NCBI RefSeq assembly: GCF_024741235.1
Contig: NZ_JANSKA010000001.1
Location: 665,598-729,597 of the forward strand
Source: Tractidigestivibacter montrealensis
GTDB lineage: Bacteria > Actinomycetota > Coriobacteriia > Coriobacteriales > Atopobiaceae
Length of the DNA stretch: 64,000 nt
Reading direction: 5' to 3'
Positions 17,933-26,244 of the stretch are shown here, piece after piece. Made by a program: the position numbers and the translations under genes. The notes under the pieces were generated by a model. The model saw only the letters and a list, made by a program, of their open reading frames with translations, was not told the origin of the DNA and did not search any database. Within the stretch, counting starts at the first letter, position 1. Every line of letters starts with the position of its first letter.

Positions 17933-18904
17933 CTATGCCTCCGACTTCCCATGAGCTTCAAGCGCATACTCCACGAACTTCTTGCAGAGCTCGGGGAACT
18001 CGATTCCACCGTGGCGGGCGGAATCGGGCAGGAGGCTGTTCTCGGTCATGCCAGGAATGGTGTTGGTCTCGAGAATCACCGGAGTGCCGTCCTTGCGCAC
18101 AATGAAGTCGCTGCGCGAGGCACCCAGGCAGCCAAGGGCGCGGTGGGCACGAAGGGCCAGCTCCTGGGCAAGGGCATAGACGCCAGCCTCCAGACGGGCG
18201 GGAATCACGTGGTGCATCGACGATGGCTCGTACTTCACCTTGAGGTTATAGAACTCCGCACCGGTCACGATCTCGACAATGGGCAGAGCCTTTGGATCAT
18301 CATTGCCAATCACGGGAACGGTGATCTCGGTGCCAGTGACGCACTCCTCGATGAGAACGCGGTCTCCGCCGGCCGATGCCCGCTCGACGGCCTCGCGAAG
18401 CTGAGAAGCGCTGGTCACGCGCGTAACGCCAAAGCTCGAGCCGTTGGCTGCCGGCTTCACAAAGAGCGGCAGCCCAAGCTCGTCCACGATGCGGTCGGTG
18501 TCGTCATCTGTGAGCTTTGTGCCAGCTGCAACGTCGGTTCCGCGCGGCGTGGGGATGCCAGCCTGGCGGTAGAGGGTCTTGGCAATCTCCTTCTCGGTGC
18601 TCACGGCGCTCCCAAGCACACCCGAGAAGGTGTAGGGCATGTGCAGAATCTCGAGGAGGCCCTGGATGCACCCATCCTCGCCGTAGTGTCCGTGCATGGC
18701 GACAAAGGCCACGTCGTAACCGCCGGCAACGAGCTTTGACACAAACTCGCCATCTGCGGCATCGAGCAGGTCAACACCCCTGAAACCCGCCTCGGTGAGC
18801 GCCTTCTGGCACGCGCGCCCAGAGTCCAGGGAAATTTTCTTCTCGTCAGACCAGCCGCCGGCGATAACGACAACCTTGAGGCCCAACACGTCCTGACTTG
18901 TCAT
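17933..18904 (-). CDS. ddl: D-alanine--D-alanine ligase
   Basis: Makes the D-Ala-D-Ala dipeptide that ends the peptidoglycan stem, using ATP in the cytosol. At 323 residues it has family length. Visible features are the N-terminal VVVIAGGWSDEKKISLDSG, MHGHYGEDGCIQG, the ATP-grasp lysine region PLFVKPAANGSSFGV and the C-terminal EINTIPGMTENS-like block, here ETNTIPGMTENSLLP. The ATG is at 18904. It is divergent from rlmN and just upstream of the helicase gene. Confidence 0.95.
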   Translation of the reverse strand: MTSQDVLGLKVVVIAGGWSDEKKISLDSGRACQKALTEAGFRGVDLLDAADGEFVSKLVAGGYDVAFVAMHGHYGEDGCIQGLLEILHMPYTFSGVLGSAVSTEKEIAKTLYRQAGIPTPRGTDVAAGTKLTDDDTDRIVDELGLPLFVKPAANGSSFGVTRVTSASQLREAVERASAGGDRVLIEECVTGTEITVPVIGNDDPKALPIVEIVTGAEFYNLKVKYEPSSMHHVIPARLEAGVYALAQELALRAHRALGCLGASRSDFIVRKDGTPVILETNTIPGMTENSLLPDSARHGGIEFPELCKKFVEYALEAHGKSEA

Positions 18905-19012
18905 GTGCTCTCCCTCGCATCTCTCCGCCGTGCGGTAGACTCAACTCACACGGAGACAGTAACCCAAAGAGGATACTCCACCACACCATACGACAAGGGC
19001 AAGGGGCCAGAA

Positions 19013-20071
19013 ATGCAGACGGAAGACGTCAACCGAAACAACGAGAAGCTCGACCTAAGAAACTGTACGCGCGGCCAGCTTGAGACCCTTCTCGCAGAGC
19101 TGGGCCAGCCCAAGTTCCGTGCAAAGCAGATCGAGGACTGGGTATGGGTCAAGAACGCCACCTCACTCGACCAGATGACCAACCTGTCGAAGGCGCTGCG
19201 AGCCGAGCTTGCGGACTACGTCACGCTCGGAGGCGTCGAGGAGGTAGCACGACAGGTCTCGCAAGACGGTAGCCGCAAGTACCTGCTTCGTTTTCCTGAT
19301 GGCGTTGCCGTTGAGTGCGTTGGCATGCCCTCGAAGAACCGCCTTGCCGTGTGCGTGTCCACTCAGGCAGGTTGTGCCATGGGCTGCGCGTTCTGCGCAA
19401 CCGGCGCCTCGGGCCTTACCCGCTCGCTGACGGCTGGTGAGATTTACGAGCAGGTCATGCATGTGCGCGATGACTTCAACACGCGTGTTACCAGCGTGGT
19501 AATGATGGGGCAGGGCGAGCCCATGATGAACTATGACGCCACGCTTGCCGCTCTGCGGCGCCTCAACTCCCCTGAGGGAGCAGGCATTGGCGCACGTCAC
19601 CTTACGGTGTCCACGTGTGGCGTTATCCCTATGATTAAGCGTTTTGCCAATGAGCCCGAGCAGTTTACGCTCGCCGTCTCGCTTCACTCCGCCAACCAGA
19701 GCACGCGCAACATCCTCATGCCTGGTGTCAAGAAGTACTCCCTCATCCACCTCTATGACGTGATGGGCGAGTATGTTGACAAGACTGGACGCCGTCCCAC
19801 CTACGAGTACGCGCTTATCCAGGGCGTCAACGACAACGAGGACGAGCTTGGAGCCCTATGCGACTTCTGCCGTGGCACCCTGGCGCACGTAAACATCATT
19901 CAGCTCAACGAGGTTCCCGGCTCAAAGCTCAAACCCGCTAGCCCTGAGCGAGCCGAGGAGTTTGTTGCTCGTCTGGCTTCCGTTGGTGTGGAGGCTACCA
20001 TCAGAAACTCCCACGGCGCTGACATCGACGCCGCATGCGGTCAGCTTAGGCAGCGTATGCAGGAGCTGTAA
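19013..20071 (+). CDS. rlmN: 23S rRNA (adenine-2503-C2)-methyltransferase RlmN
   Basis: A radical-SAM enzyme that methylates A2503 of 23S rRNA and A37 of some tRNAs. The cluster-binding C-x3-C-x2-C motif is visible as CAMGCAFC, followed by ATGASGLTR; MGQGEPMMNY and TFEYALI-like YEYALIQGVND are also typical. I start at ATG 19013 (AAGGGG upstream), giving 352 residues. The open frame further upstream lacks a ribosome site and runs into the divergent promoter region. Confidence 0.95.
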   Translation: MQTEDVNRNNEKLDLRNCTRGQLETLLAELGQPKFRAKQIEDWVWVKNATSLDQMTNLSKALRAELADYVTLGGVEEVARQVSQDGSRKYLLRFPDGVAVECVGMPSKNRLAVCVSTQAGCAMGCAFCATGASGLTRSLTAGEIYEQVMHVRDDFNTRVTSVVMMGQGEPMMNYDATLAALRRLNSPEGAGIGARHLTVSTCGVIPMIKRFANEPEQFTLAVSLHSANQSTRNILMPGVKKYSLIHLYDVMGEYVDKTGRRPTYEYALIQGVNDNEDELGALCDFCRGTLAHVNIIQLNEVPGSKLKPASPERAEEFVARLASVGVEATIRNSHGADIDAACGQLRQRMQEL

Positions 20072-20092
20072 GCCGTTTAGCGCTTTACTTGA

Positions 20093-20127
20093 AGGGGAGG
20101 CAGTCACTCATAGTGATCGTCTCCCCT
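20093..20127. terminator. hairpin between convergent rlmN and parB operon
   Basis: AGGGGAG pairs with CTCCCCT, enclosing an inner TCACT/AGTGA pair. It lies between convergent genes and is followed on the plus strand by ACATTAGAAC, so the T tail is weak. Confidence 0.55.
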
Positions 20128-20179
20128 ACATTAGAACATATGTTCTTAATTATCTCTTCCTACCGCTTCCGTAGATTCC

Positions 20180-20425
20180 CTAGTATCCAAGGTCTTTCCA
20201 TTGCTGCATGGTTGTCTGGACGTTAGGTAGAGGTCCATCATCTGGCATAACGTCACCTCTCACCGAGTTAATAACCTCGTTTATGCGCTCGTAGGAGGTC
20301 TTAACCGTCTCCATCATCTTCTTAATATTCTGCTTGGCCTCGTCCGTGAGTACCTCTTTGTAGACCACATAGCCAACACCAGCAGCAGTCGCGATGACTA
20401 CCACACCACGAAGTAGTTTCTTCAT
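20180..20425 (-). CDS. small YtxH-like membrane-anchored protein
   Basis: 81 residues. A hydrophobic N-terminal segment (LLRGVVVIATAAGVGYVVY, about residues 4-22) is followed by a charged helical tail. That pattern resembles YtxH-type small proteins, but I cannot prove the family. It starts 8 bases after parB stops, with TAGGAG as ribosome site, so it is the last gene of the parA-parB operon. The function is unknown. A role linking the partition complex to the membrane would be speculation. Confidence 0.7.
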   Translation of the reverse strand: MKKLLRGVVVIATAAGVGYVVYKEVLTDEAKQNIKKMMETVKTSYERINEVINSVRGDVMPDDGPLPNVQTTMQQWKDLGY

Positions 20426-20433
20426 TCCTACTC

Positions 20434-21288
20434 CTAGTCCCTCGTGAGAAGGTCGACAAGGTGGGCGAGCGCATCCTCGTCCTCGAACTCAATCTCCACC
20501 TTGTTCCTTCCACGGACGGTCTTAACCTTGACGTTGGTATCCAGTGCCAGTCTCATCTGTCTTGCCGCACGCTTGAAAGACTGGGGTACAGGCTGGCGAT
20601 GCACTGGCTCCGCATGACTGTTGTCAGAAAACAGTGGTGCAAGGGTTTCTGTCTGTCGTACCGACAAACCCTGAGCAACGACTTTCTCTGCAAGACGAAT
20701 TCGTCCCTCCTCAGAGGGGACAGCAAGGATTGCTCGTGCGTGCCCAGCGGTCAGCTTGCCCTCACTCATAAGCTGCTGGACTTCGTCAGGAAGGTCAAGC
20801 AGTCGAAGCGTATTAGTTATCGCAGACCTCGACTTTGAGACGAGACGGGCTACCTCTTCCTGGGTGAGACCATTATTCTCAAGCAACTGTTTGTATCCCT
20901 GTGCCTCCTCAATAGGGTTGAGGTCAGAGCGCTGGAGGTTCTCGATAAGTGCGAGTTTGAATACGTCCTCATCACTAATGTCTCTGATGACGACAGGCAC
21001 CTCGTCTAGACCCGCAAGTTTTGCTGCCTGGTAGCGACGCTCGCCTGCAACTATCTCGTAGGTAGTTCCTTTTTTACGCACGATAATGGGCTGAAGTATG
21101 CCATTCTGCTTGATGGAATCGGCAAGCTCAGCAAGCTCATCAGGATTGAAGTTCTTGCGTGGCTGACCTTTGTTCGGTTTAATCTTGGTAATTGGCAACG
21201 TTGAATCTGCGGCTGGAGCACCTACCTCTGCGTTCGCTTCGCCCATCAGTGATTCAAGTCCCTTGCCCAAACCAGACTTCTTAGCCAC
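20434..21288 (-). CDS. parB: chromosome partitioning protein ParB
   Basis: The 284-residue ParB binds parS sites and spreads along DNA as a CTP-gated clamp. The N-terminal nuclease-like/CTPase domain carries QPRKNF, PIIVR and GERRYQAAK. A central helix-turn-helix (GLTQEEVARLVSKSRSAITN) should read parS, and a short C-terminal dimerisation domain follows. GTG 21288 follows AAGGAAG and overlaps parA by 8 bases. Five matching parS sites lie just upstream of parA. Confidence 0.95.
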   Translation of the reverse strand: MAKKSGLGKGLESLMGEANAEVGAPAADSTLPITKIKPNKGQPRKNFNPDELAELADSIKQNGILQPIIVRKKGTTYEIVAGERRYQAAKLAGLDEVPVVIRDISDEDVFKLALIENLQRSDLNPIEEAQGYKQLLENNGLTQEEVARLVSKSRSAITNTLRLLDLPDEVQQLMSEGKLTAGHARAILAVPSEEGRIRLAEKVVAQGLSVRQTETLAPLFSDNSHAEPVHRQPVPQSFKRAARQMRLALDTNVKVKTVRGRNKVEIEFEDEDALAHLVDLLTRD

Positions 21289-22081
21289 GGCGAATCACTT
21301 CCTTAGCAAGTTTAGTATAGGCAGAAGCGCCCTTGCTCATTCGTGCATACATCGTTACCGGCAAACCATGGCTCGGTGCCTCTGCAATCTTGACGTTGCG
21401 CGGAATGTACGTTTTGAATATCTGCTTGCCAAAGTAGTTTTCGCATTCCTCAACTACCTGGTGGGAGAGCGTCGTTCGCGTGTCATACATAGTCATGACA
21501 ACACCAAATATCGAGAGTGAAGGATTAAGGCGACTCTTAACCATCTTCATTGATTCAATGAGCTTTGTAACACCCTCTAGGGCGTAATACTCGCACTGAA
21601 TAGGAATCAGCAGTTGATCTGAAGCAACGAGTGCATTGATTGTGAGTAATCCAAGTGATGGGGGGCAATCGATAAAGACGTAGTCAAATTCTTCCTTAAT
21701 CTTATCGACAACGCTTTTGAGGATGCTTTCGCGCGCCATTGCAGATACAAGCTCTATTTCTGCGCCCGCTAGTTGAATCGTTGCAGGAGCTACAAAGACT
21801 CTATCCTCAACTGTATCGACAATTACATCCTCAATTGGGAAGTCTTGGAGCAAGACATCATACATATCGTGCTCAAGATCTTCCTTCTCGATGCCATATC
21901 CGCTTGTTGTGTTCCCCTGAGGGTCTAAATCGATTACTAGTACCTTCTTCTTAGCCTCTCCAAGCGCTGCAGAAAGGTTTATCGCCGTCGTTGATTTTCC
22001 AACGCCGCCTTTTTGGTTGATAATCGCAAAAACTTTCGTATCTCTATTGGTAAATCCGCGTTTTACGTCTTGAAAGCCCAC
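21281..22081 (-). CDS. parA: chromosome partitioning ATPase ParA (Soj)
   Basis: A deviant Walker-A ATPase that works with ParB to separate origins and, in relatives, also regulates DnaA. KGGVGKST, the Walker B-like VLVIDLDPQGNT and FIDCPPSLG are intact. I start at GTG 22081, which has GGGGG six bases upstream and gives 266 residues, the usual length. The frame stays open to a TTG at 22150, so up to 23 extra N-terminal residues are possible. It is the first gene of a parA-parB-small protein operon. Confidence 0.93.
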   Translation of the reverse strand: MGFQDVKRGFTNRDTKVFAIINQKGGVGKSTTAINLSAALGEAKKKVLVIDLDPQGNTTSGYGIEKEDLEHDMYDVLLQDFPIEDVIVDTVEDRVFVAPATIQLAGAEIELVSAMARESILKSVVDKIKEEFDYVFIDCPPSLGLLTINALVASDQLLIPIQCEYYALEGVTKLIESMKMVKSRLNPSLSIFGVVMTMYDTRTTLSHQVVEECENYFGKQIFKTYIPRNVKIAEAPSHGLPVTMYARMSKGASAYTKLAKEVIRRG

Positions 22082-22161
22082 GAATGACCCCCAATTGCCG
22101 AGTATGTTTACGTCTAAACTGTGTTTGCTCACCAATGTGGTGTGTGACAATCATAGGGTAT

Positions 22162-22177
22162 TGTTTCACGTGAAACT
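22162..22177. promoter_or_regulatory. parS site 1
   Basis: Palindrome TGTTTCACGTGAAACT, one base from the consensus TGTTTCACGTGAAACA recognised by ParB. It is the copy closest to parA. Confidence 0.95.
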
Positions 22178-22231
22178 TCGAGAATCTTTTTCGAATCATC
22201 CATGTTTTCTACTCTGGCTAGTCAACATGCT

Positions 22232-22247
22232 TGTTTCACGTGAAACA
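22232..22247. promoter_or_regulatory. parS site 2
   Basis: A perfect 16-base parS, TGTTTCACGTGAAACA. Confidence 0.97.
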
Positions 22248-22337
22248 CTACTGGCCTGAAGTCTTTGTTTCAAAGTAATGCATATATCACTAATCTTCAA
22301 TGGCTGAGCTATATGCCAAACATCGTCAATTACAAGG

Positions 22338-22353
22338 CGTTTCACGTGAAACA
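22338..22353. promoter_or_regulatory. parS site 3
   Basis: CGTTTCACGTGAAACA, one base from consensus at the outer position. Confidence 0.94.
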
Positions 22354-22436
22354 TCGAAAATTTTGCTCCCCATTCGATATTGAAAACCTATCCAACTACA
22401 AGAAAGTGAAATTGCGAGTCTGAGATTCGACGATAT

Positions 22437-22452
22437 CGTTTCACGTGAAACG
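22437..22452. promoter_or_regulatory. parS site 4
   Basis: CGTTTCACGTGAAACG, a fully symmetric variant with both outer bases changed. Confidence 0.92.
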
Positions 22453-22622
22453 TCCAAAATTGTCTCTCTAGGTTATATTACGACTTACTGAATACGAGAA
22501 GCTTCGATTGTCAGTCTTATCTAGAATGAAGCTGTTTCACTTATAACGGGATTAATGCCAAACTGAAGACAACAGTGACACCTAGGGTTGATCCTTAAAG
22601 CAGTAAAGCAAATCATGAGTCG

Positions 22623-22638
22623 TGTTTCACGTGAAACA
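22623..22638. promoter_or_regulatory. parS site 5
   Basis: A perfect TGTTTCACGTGAAACA, immediately beyond the rsmG terminator. Confidence 0.97.
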
Positions 22639-22664
22639 GCGGAAATCAACCGCGTCATAGAAAT

Positions 22665-22698
22665 GCGACTCTCACCGATGCAGTCCGGTGAGAGTCGC
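22665..22698 (-). terminator. terminator of rsmG
   Basis: GCGACTCTCACCG and CGGTGAGAGTCGC form a perfect 13-bp stem with an 8-base loop. On the minus strand ATTTCTAT follows. It separates rsmG from the parS array. Confidence 0.85.
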
Positions 22699-22746
22699 AA
22701 CATATCTGTCCACAAGGCTTGGAAGTAATCAAATACTTACAGGGAA

Positions 22747-23502
22747 TTACTGGAGTCCAAGGGGATTCCTCTTTGCCATGCCATTCTGACGTGGAAGCTT
22801 GATACGAGGGTTGCCAGTCTTTGTATATGCAAGAATGGTTCTGTGTCCAAGCTCATGAGGGAGATCATATTCAAACCGCCCTGATTCCTCAAGCCCGCAA
22901 ATGTTTGCAGCACGAGAAGCAGCTTGAGGCTCCTCATCGCTAGGGTTGCCCTTGCCAAGAAGAAGCGTACCGTTCCTTCTCAAGCAAGGGGTAGCATATT
23001 CAATGAGAACATTCGTTTGGGCAACAGCACGAGCAACAACAACATCAAATCGAAAGTGACAAACTTCAGGAACTTCCTCAGCACGTGCATGTAGGCACAA
23101 GACACGATCAGAGAGCTCGAGCGCATTAGTAAACTCTTTAACGGCATTGACCTTCTTGCCAACAGAGTCGATGAGAGTGCTCTGACAACCACTCACAATT
23201 GTGAGAGGCAATCCTGGATAGCCAGCTCCAGTACCAACATCTAATAGCTTCTCGCCTGGCCCCAATACAGTGGGGTTATGAGCAATAAACAACAGAGAGT
23301 CGAGAATATGGAGGACAATGGCCTCATGTTCGTTGGTAATCCTTGTGAGATTAATAATTTGGTTCTTCTCATCAACGAGCTCTAAATGTCGAATGAGTAG
23401 CTCGACCATTTCTGGGGTCACAGTAAGCATCGAAAGGTCTGTATCAGAGGCAAGAAGCTCAAGCAACTCATCCTTAAGAACCTCGTGGGAAGTATTGGCC
23501 AT
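22747..23502 (-). CDS. rsmG: 16S rRNA (guanine-527-N7)-methyltransferase RsmG (GidB)
   Basis: Methylates G527 of 16S rRNA with S-adenosylmethionine. The SAM-binding motif LLDVGTGAGYPGLPL and the following STLIDSVGKKVNAVKEF are clear, and NLTRITNEHEAIVLHILDSL is typical of the N-terminal helix region. I start at ATG 23502 (AAGGAG five bases upstream), giving 251 residues. A GTG two codons earlier overlaps the ribosome site. It stands between the jag and par operons with its own terminator, the usual position near bacterial origins. Confidence 0.95.
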   Translation of the reverse strand: MANTSHEVLKDELLELLASDTDLSMLTVTPEMVELLIRHLELVDEKNQIINLTRITNEHEAIVLHILDSLLFIAHNPTVLGPGEKLLDVGTGAGYPGLPLTIVSGCQSTLIDSVGKKVNAVKEFTNALELSDRVLCLHARAEEVPEVCHFRFDVVVARAVAQTNVLIEYATPCLRRNGTLLLGKGNPSDEEPQAASRAANICGLEESGRFEYDLPHELGHRTILAYTKTGNPRIKLPRQNGMAKRNPLGLQ

Positions 23503-23584
23503 CTTCACTCCTTATATCAAAAACTAATGGCTCCATAGAGAGATATATATTGCCAAAAACTCACGAATCAAAAGATTTTGGCAA

Positions 23585-23616
23585 GAAAAAAGGGAGGGTG
23601 ACTATCTCACCCTCCC
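23585..23616 (-). terminator. terminator of the rpmH-jag operon
   Basis: On the minus strand GGGAGGGTGA pairs with TCACCCTCCC and is followed by TTTTTT. It sits 36 bases past jag. Confidence 0.93.
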
Positions 23617-23651
23617 AAACTGTAGCGCATGTAGAAACAATGAGAGCTGGA

Positions 23652-24254
23652 CTACAGCTTAACCGGCGTCACAACAACGTACCGATCAGGGTCATCGCCC
23701 TCAGAGTGTGTGGTGACCTCGGGATCATCACGCAGCGCAAGGTGAACCAAACGACGGTCGTACGCATTCATGGGAGCAAGCTTGACGCTGGAACCATGAC
23801 TCTTGGCACGAGAAGCAGCATTGAGGGCCATCTGCTCAATCTTCTTCTTTGCACGGCTGCGGTAGCTCTCAATGTCAACAACAATGGGATAGTAGAACTT
23901 GAGACGGCTGCTCAAAAGCGTGGAGATAACCGTTTGCAGAGCCTCAAGCGTGCGACCGTGGCGGCCAATGAGGACGGCAAGGTCTCCACCGCTCACATCA
24001 AGAATGAGCTCGCCCTCATCGCCATCGTACTCGTCAATGGACGAGTGCGTCTCACCAAAGAGATTGAGAATTCCGCGCAGGTACTCAACGGCAACATCGG
24101 CAATACGGTCGGTCTCGTCATCAGTCAGAGCAACGCCAGCCTCGTAGTGCTCACGAATCTGGGCGAACTCGTCATTAGGAGAGCCCTGCGCAGCGGTATC
24201 GCCAGAGACAACCTCCTCAGACTCGACTACCTCGTCGAGGATTCCTTCCTCCAT
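23652..24254 (-). CDS. jag: RNA-binding protein Jag/KhpB (SpoIIIJ-associated)
   Basis: 200 residues from ATG 24254 (GGAGGT upstream). A KH domain carries the GRHGRTLEALQ loop, where G-x-x-G reads GRHG, followed by an R3H domain with RSRAKKKIEQMAL and ending in SEGDDPDRYVVV. The acidic N-terminus (first 50 residues) replaces the longer Jag domain. KhpB pairs with KhpA to bind RNA and affects cell elongation in other Gram-positive bacteria. It is the last gene of the rpmH-rnpA-yidD-yidC-jag operon. Confidence 0.92.
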   Translation of the reverse strand: MEEGILDEVVESEEVVSGDTAAQGSPNDEFAQIREHYEAGVALTDDETDRIADVAVEYLRGILNLFGETHSSIDEYDGDEGELILDVSGGDLAVLIGRHGRTLEALQTVISTLLSSRLKFYYPIVVDIESYRSRAKKKIEQMALNAASRAKSHGSSVKLAPMNAYDRRLVHLALRDDPEVTTHSEGDDPDRYVVVTPVKL

Positions 24255-24356
24255 CACAAACCTCCAAAACAGGTAGGTATATAGCAAAGTAAATATAACT
24301 AATAATGCATATAGATAACATTATTAGTAAGAATGATGAATGTAGAACCTCAGAAG

Positions 24357-25121
24357 TTAGTTCTTCTTGTGCGGGCGGGGCTTCTTCTCCTTGCGCACTA
24401 CGTCAACGGTGACGGAGGACTGGTTCTGCATGCTCTGCTCAGCCTCTGCCTTGGCCTTCTCCATAACCTTACGCGTCACGAAGTACTGCTGCACAATGCC
24501 CCACAGCGCAGAGGCATTGTAGTAGAGGACAACACCGGCGGGAATGCTCCAGCCAAACCAGGCCATCATCACGGCCATGATGGCACCCATACCGAGCTGC
24601 TGCTTGCGCTGGTCCTCGGACACCTGGCCAGAGTTAATGGCCATCTGCAGGAACGTGAGGACACCAAAGAGAATGACGAAGAAGATGTAGATAGCAGCAG
24701 GACCCCAGCCTTCGGAGCTGATCATGCCACCTGCAGATCCAGCGAGCGAAGGGATGATGCCGTAGAAGCTTGCATCCGAGGGGATGCGGTCACGAGCCAC
24801 CGTAAATAGCGCGAAGAAGACAGGCATCTGGAGTAGCACAGGCAGGCAACCCATAACGGGGTTGAAGTGGATGTCAGAGTAGAGCTTCTGCATCTCCTGA
24901 GCCTGGAGCTCGGGGTCATCGGCGTACTTGGCCTGCAGCTCCATGATCTTGGGTTGTGCGGCCTGCATACGAGCCGAAGACTCAACCTGCTTGTTCATCA
25001 ACGGCATGATAAGCACGCGGATGATTACGGTAAGGATGATGATTGCGAGTCCCCAGTCCCCGCAGAATCCCTCAATGCCCGCGAGCACGCCGGCGAGAAA
25101 GTCAATAATCCAATCCCACAT
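24357..25121 (-). CDS. yidC: membrane protein insertase YidC/OxaI
   Basis: Inserts proteins into the cytoplasmic membrane, alone or with Sec. The 254 residues include several hydrophobic segments: a first at about residues 20-42, then after the YSDIHFNP-MGCLPVLLQMPVFFALF hallmark, two more around IYIFFVILFGVL and GAIMAVMMAWFGWSIPAGVVLYY. The charged C-terminal tail KKEKKPRPHKK-type matches other Gram-positive YidC proteins. ATG 25121 follows GGAGG. The first segment lacks an obvious lipobox cysteine. Confidence 0.94.
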   Translation of the reverse strand: MWDWIIDFLAGVLAGIEGFCGDWGLAIIILTVIIRVLIMPLMNKQVESSARMQAAQPKIMELQAKYADDPELQAQEMQKLYSDIHFNPVMGCLPVLLQMPVFFALFTVARDRIPSDASFYGIIPSLAGSAGGMISSEGWGPAAIYIFFVILFGVLTFLQMAINSGQVSEDQRKQQLGMGAIMAVMMAWFGWSIPAGVVLYYNASALWGIVQQYFVTRKVMEKAKAEAEQSMQNQSSVTVDVVRKEKKPRPHKKN

Positions 25122-25148
25122 GGTTCCTCCGTGTGTGTCCCCAAACAG

Positions 25149-25385
25149 TTAGGGAACGGGGTCGTATCCACCGGCGTGGAGGGGATGGCACCGCAAGATG
25201 CGCCTCACGGCAAGCCACCCGCCCTTCGCCAGACCGTACTTGACTATGGCCTGTCGAGCGTACTCCGAGCAGGTTGGTGTGTAGATGCAGTGCGGCAGGA
25301 ACAAAGGCGAGATGCGACGCTGGTAGAACCTAATGGCCCTCGTAGCGGTACGCGAAAGTGCAGACTCCCCCTTGGACTCAGCCAC
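25149..25385 (-). CDS. yidD: membrane protein insertion efficiency factor YidD
   Basis: A small protein containing the family core [23 protein letters not shown] and the end [12 protein letters not shown]. It is thought to assist YidC. I place the start at GTG 25385, overlapping rnpA by 8 bases and giving 78 residues, the usual length. The frame is open to 25451, which would overlap rnpA by 74 bases, and another GTG lies at residue 20 of that longer form. Its position between rnpA and yidC is standard. Confidence 0.9.
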   Translation of the reverse strand: MAESKGESALSRTATRAIRFYQRRISPLFLPHCIYTPTCSEYARQAIVKYGLAKGGWLAVRRILRCHPLHAGGYDPVP

Positions 25386-25707
25386 ACACCACACCGGCCC
25401 TCTCGAGCAACCTCTCAAGGGACGTCGCCACGCGCTCGGGGGAGCTGTCATGGGTCTTGTCGGTCGAGAAGAGGATTACGTCGTAGCCGTCACGCGGTAG
25501 CGAACAAGCGCGTGCTGCCTCTCGCAGGACGCGCTTGCACCTATTTCTGTAGACGGCGTTTCCAAGCCTTTTTGGCGCAACGAAGGCGACCTTCGCCAGG
25601 TCGCCTTCGCTCGTTGGCACCACTCGAATGCGCAGTAACGCGTCGTTGTAGCGCTTCCCGCGCGAGAAGACCCTCTCAAATTCGGCACGCGATTTGATGG
25701 TCTCCAT
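25378..25707 (-). CDS. rnpA: ribonuclease P protein component
   Basis: The protein subunit of RNase P, which matures tRNA 5' ends. The 109 residues carry the family signature [14 protein letters not shown] (residues 52-65) and the N-terminal [14 protein letters not shown]. The start lies 9 bases from the stop of rpmH, and the 3' end overlaps yidD. Confidence 0.95.
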   Translation of the reverse strand: METIKSRAEFERVFSRGKRYNDALLRIRVVPTSEGDLAKVAFVAPKRLGNAVYRNRCKRVLREAARACSLPRDGYDVILFSTDKTHDSSPERVATSLERLLERAGVVCG

Positions 25708-25716
25708 GATGGTGTG

Positions 25717-25851
25717 TTAGACGGTGAGCTGCTTGCGGCCCTTAGCACGACGACGTGCGAGAACCTTGCGGCCGCCCTTGGTGGCCATACGGGCACGGAA
25801 ACCGTGGGTCTTGGCGCGCTTACGCTTGTTGGGCTGATACGTACGCTTCAT
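25717..25851 (-). CDS. rpmH: 50S ribosomal protein L34
   Basis: 44 residues beginning [18 protein letters not shown], the unmistakable L34 sequence, ending GRKQLTV. ATG 25851 follows GGGAGGAATACATC on the minus strand. It heads the rpmH-rnpA-yidD-yidC-jag operon and is the conserved left neighbour of bacterial chromosome origins. Confidence 0.98.
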   Translation of the reverse strand: MKRTYQPNKRKRAKTHGFRARMATKGGRKVLARRRAKGRKQLTV

Positions 25852-26244
25852 GATGTATTCCTCCCATACGGGTCTAATGTCTTGAGCACTAAGCCCAAAG
25901 ATTGTAAGGGTCTCTCCGTCAAGATGTCAATTTAATGCAGAATAACTGCACGGATTCTCGGTGGGTTGTCTCATGGTAAGGCTCAGCGCTGGCGCGCCAG
26001 TCGCAGAAATGCAGTGCAAGAAATCTTCCATGAGACGAAAAGAACGTACCAACCTGCTGACAACTTTCGTCCTGATGCTATGATTTTCCAGCCGGTATTT
26101 CACGTTTAGACCCAGTTATCAACCGTGTTTCATCCTTTGTTGAAAACTTTCGTTCACATAGAAATCCAAGTGAAAGTTTTCATCCAAGGTTCAAACGTGG
26201 TTGAAAAGTCAGAGCTGGCGAAAAGAATCAAGAGGTAAAGCGGG
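25852..26244. other. rpmH-GHKL intergenic region with DnaA-box-like motifs (candidate origin part)
   Basis: 393 bases holding the rpmH promoter and, in its right half, several motifs resembling DnaA boxes: TTATCAACC at 26116-26124 (plus), TTTTCAACA at 26138-26146 (minus), TTTTCATCC at 26177-26185 (plus) and TTTTCAACC at 26199-26207 (minus). No canonical TTATCCACA is present. It has no coding frame and is more AT-rich than flanking genes. I infer an origin-associated or promoter-regulatory role. Confidence 0.5.
25901..25930 (-). promoter_or_regulatory. rpmH operon promoter
   Basis: On the minus strand TTGACA and TACAAT are separated by 18 bases, about 50 bases upstream of the rpmH start. Both hexamers are close to the sigma-70-type consensus. 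Confidence 0.75.

Larger units (their letters stand above)
22082..22664. other. AT-rich parS array between parA and rsmG
   Basis: About 580 bases with no supported gene, clearly more AT-rich than its surroundings. It holds five parS sites spaced about 70-190 bases apart and also the parA promoter. An imperfect half-site (CTGTTTCACTTATAACG) occurs near 22532. The region probably acts as the centromere-like loading zone for ParB. Confidence 0.85.
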
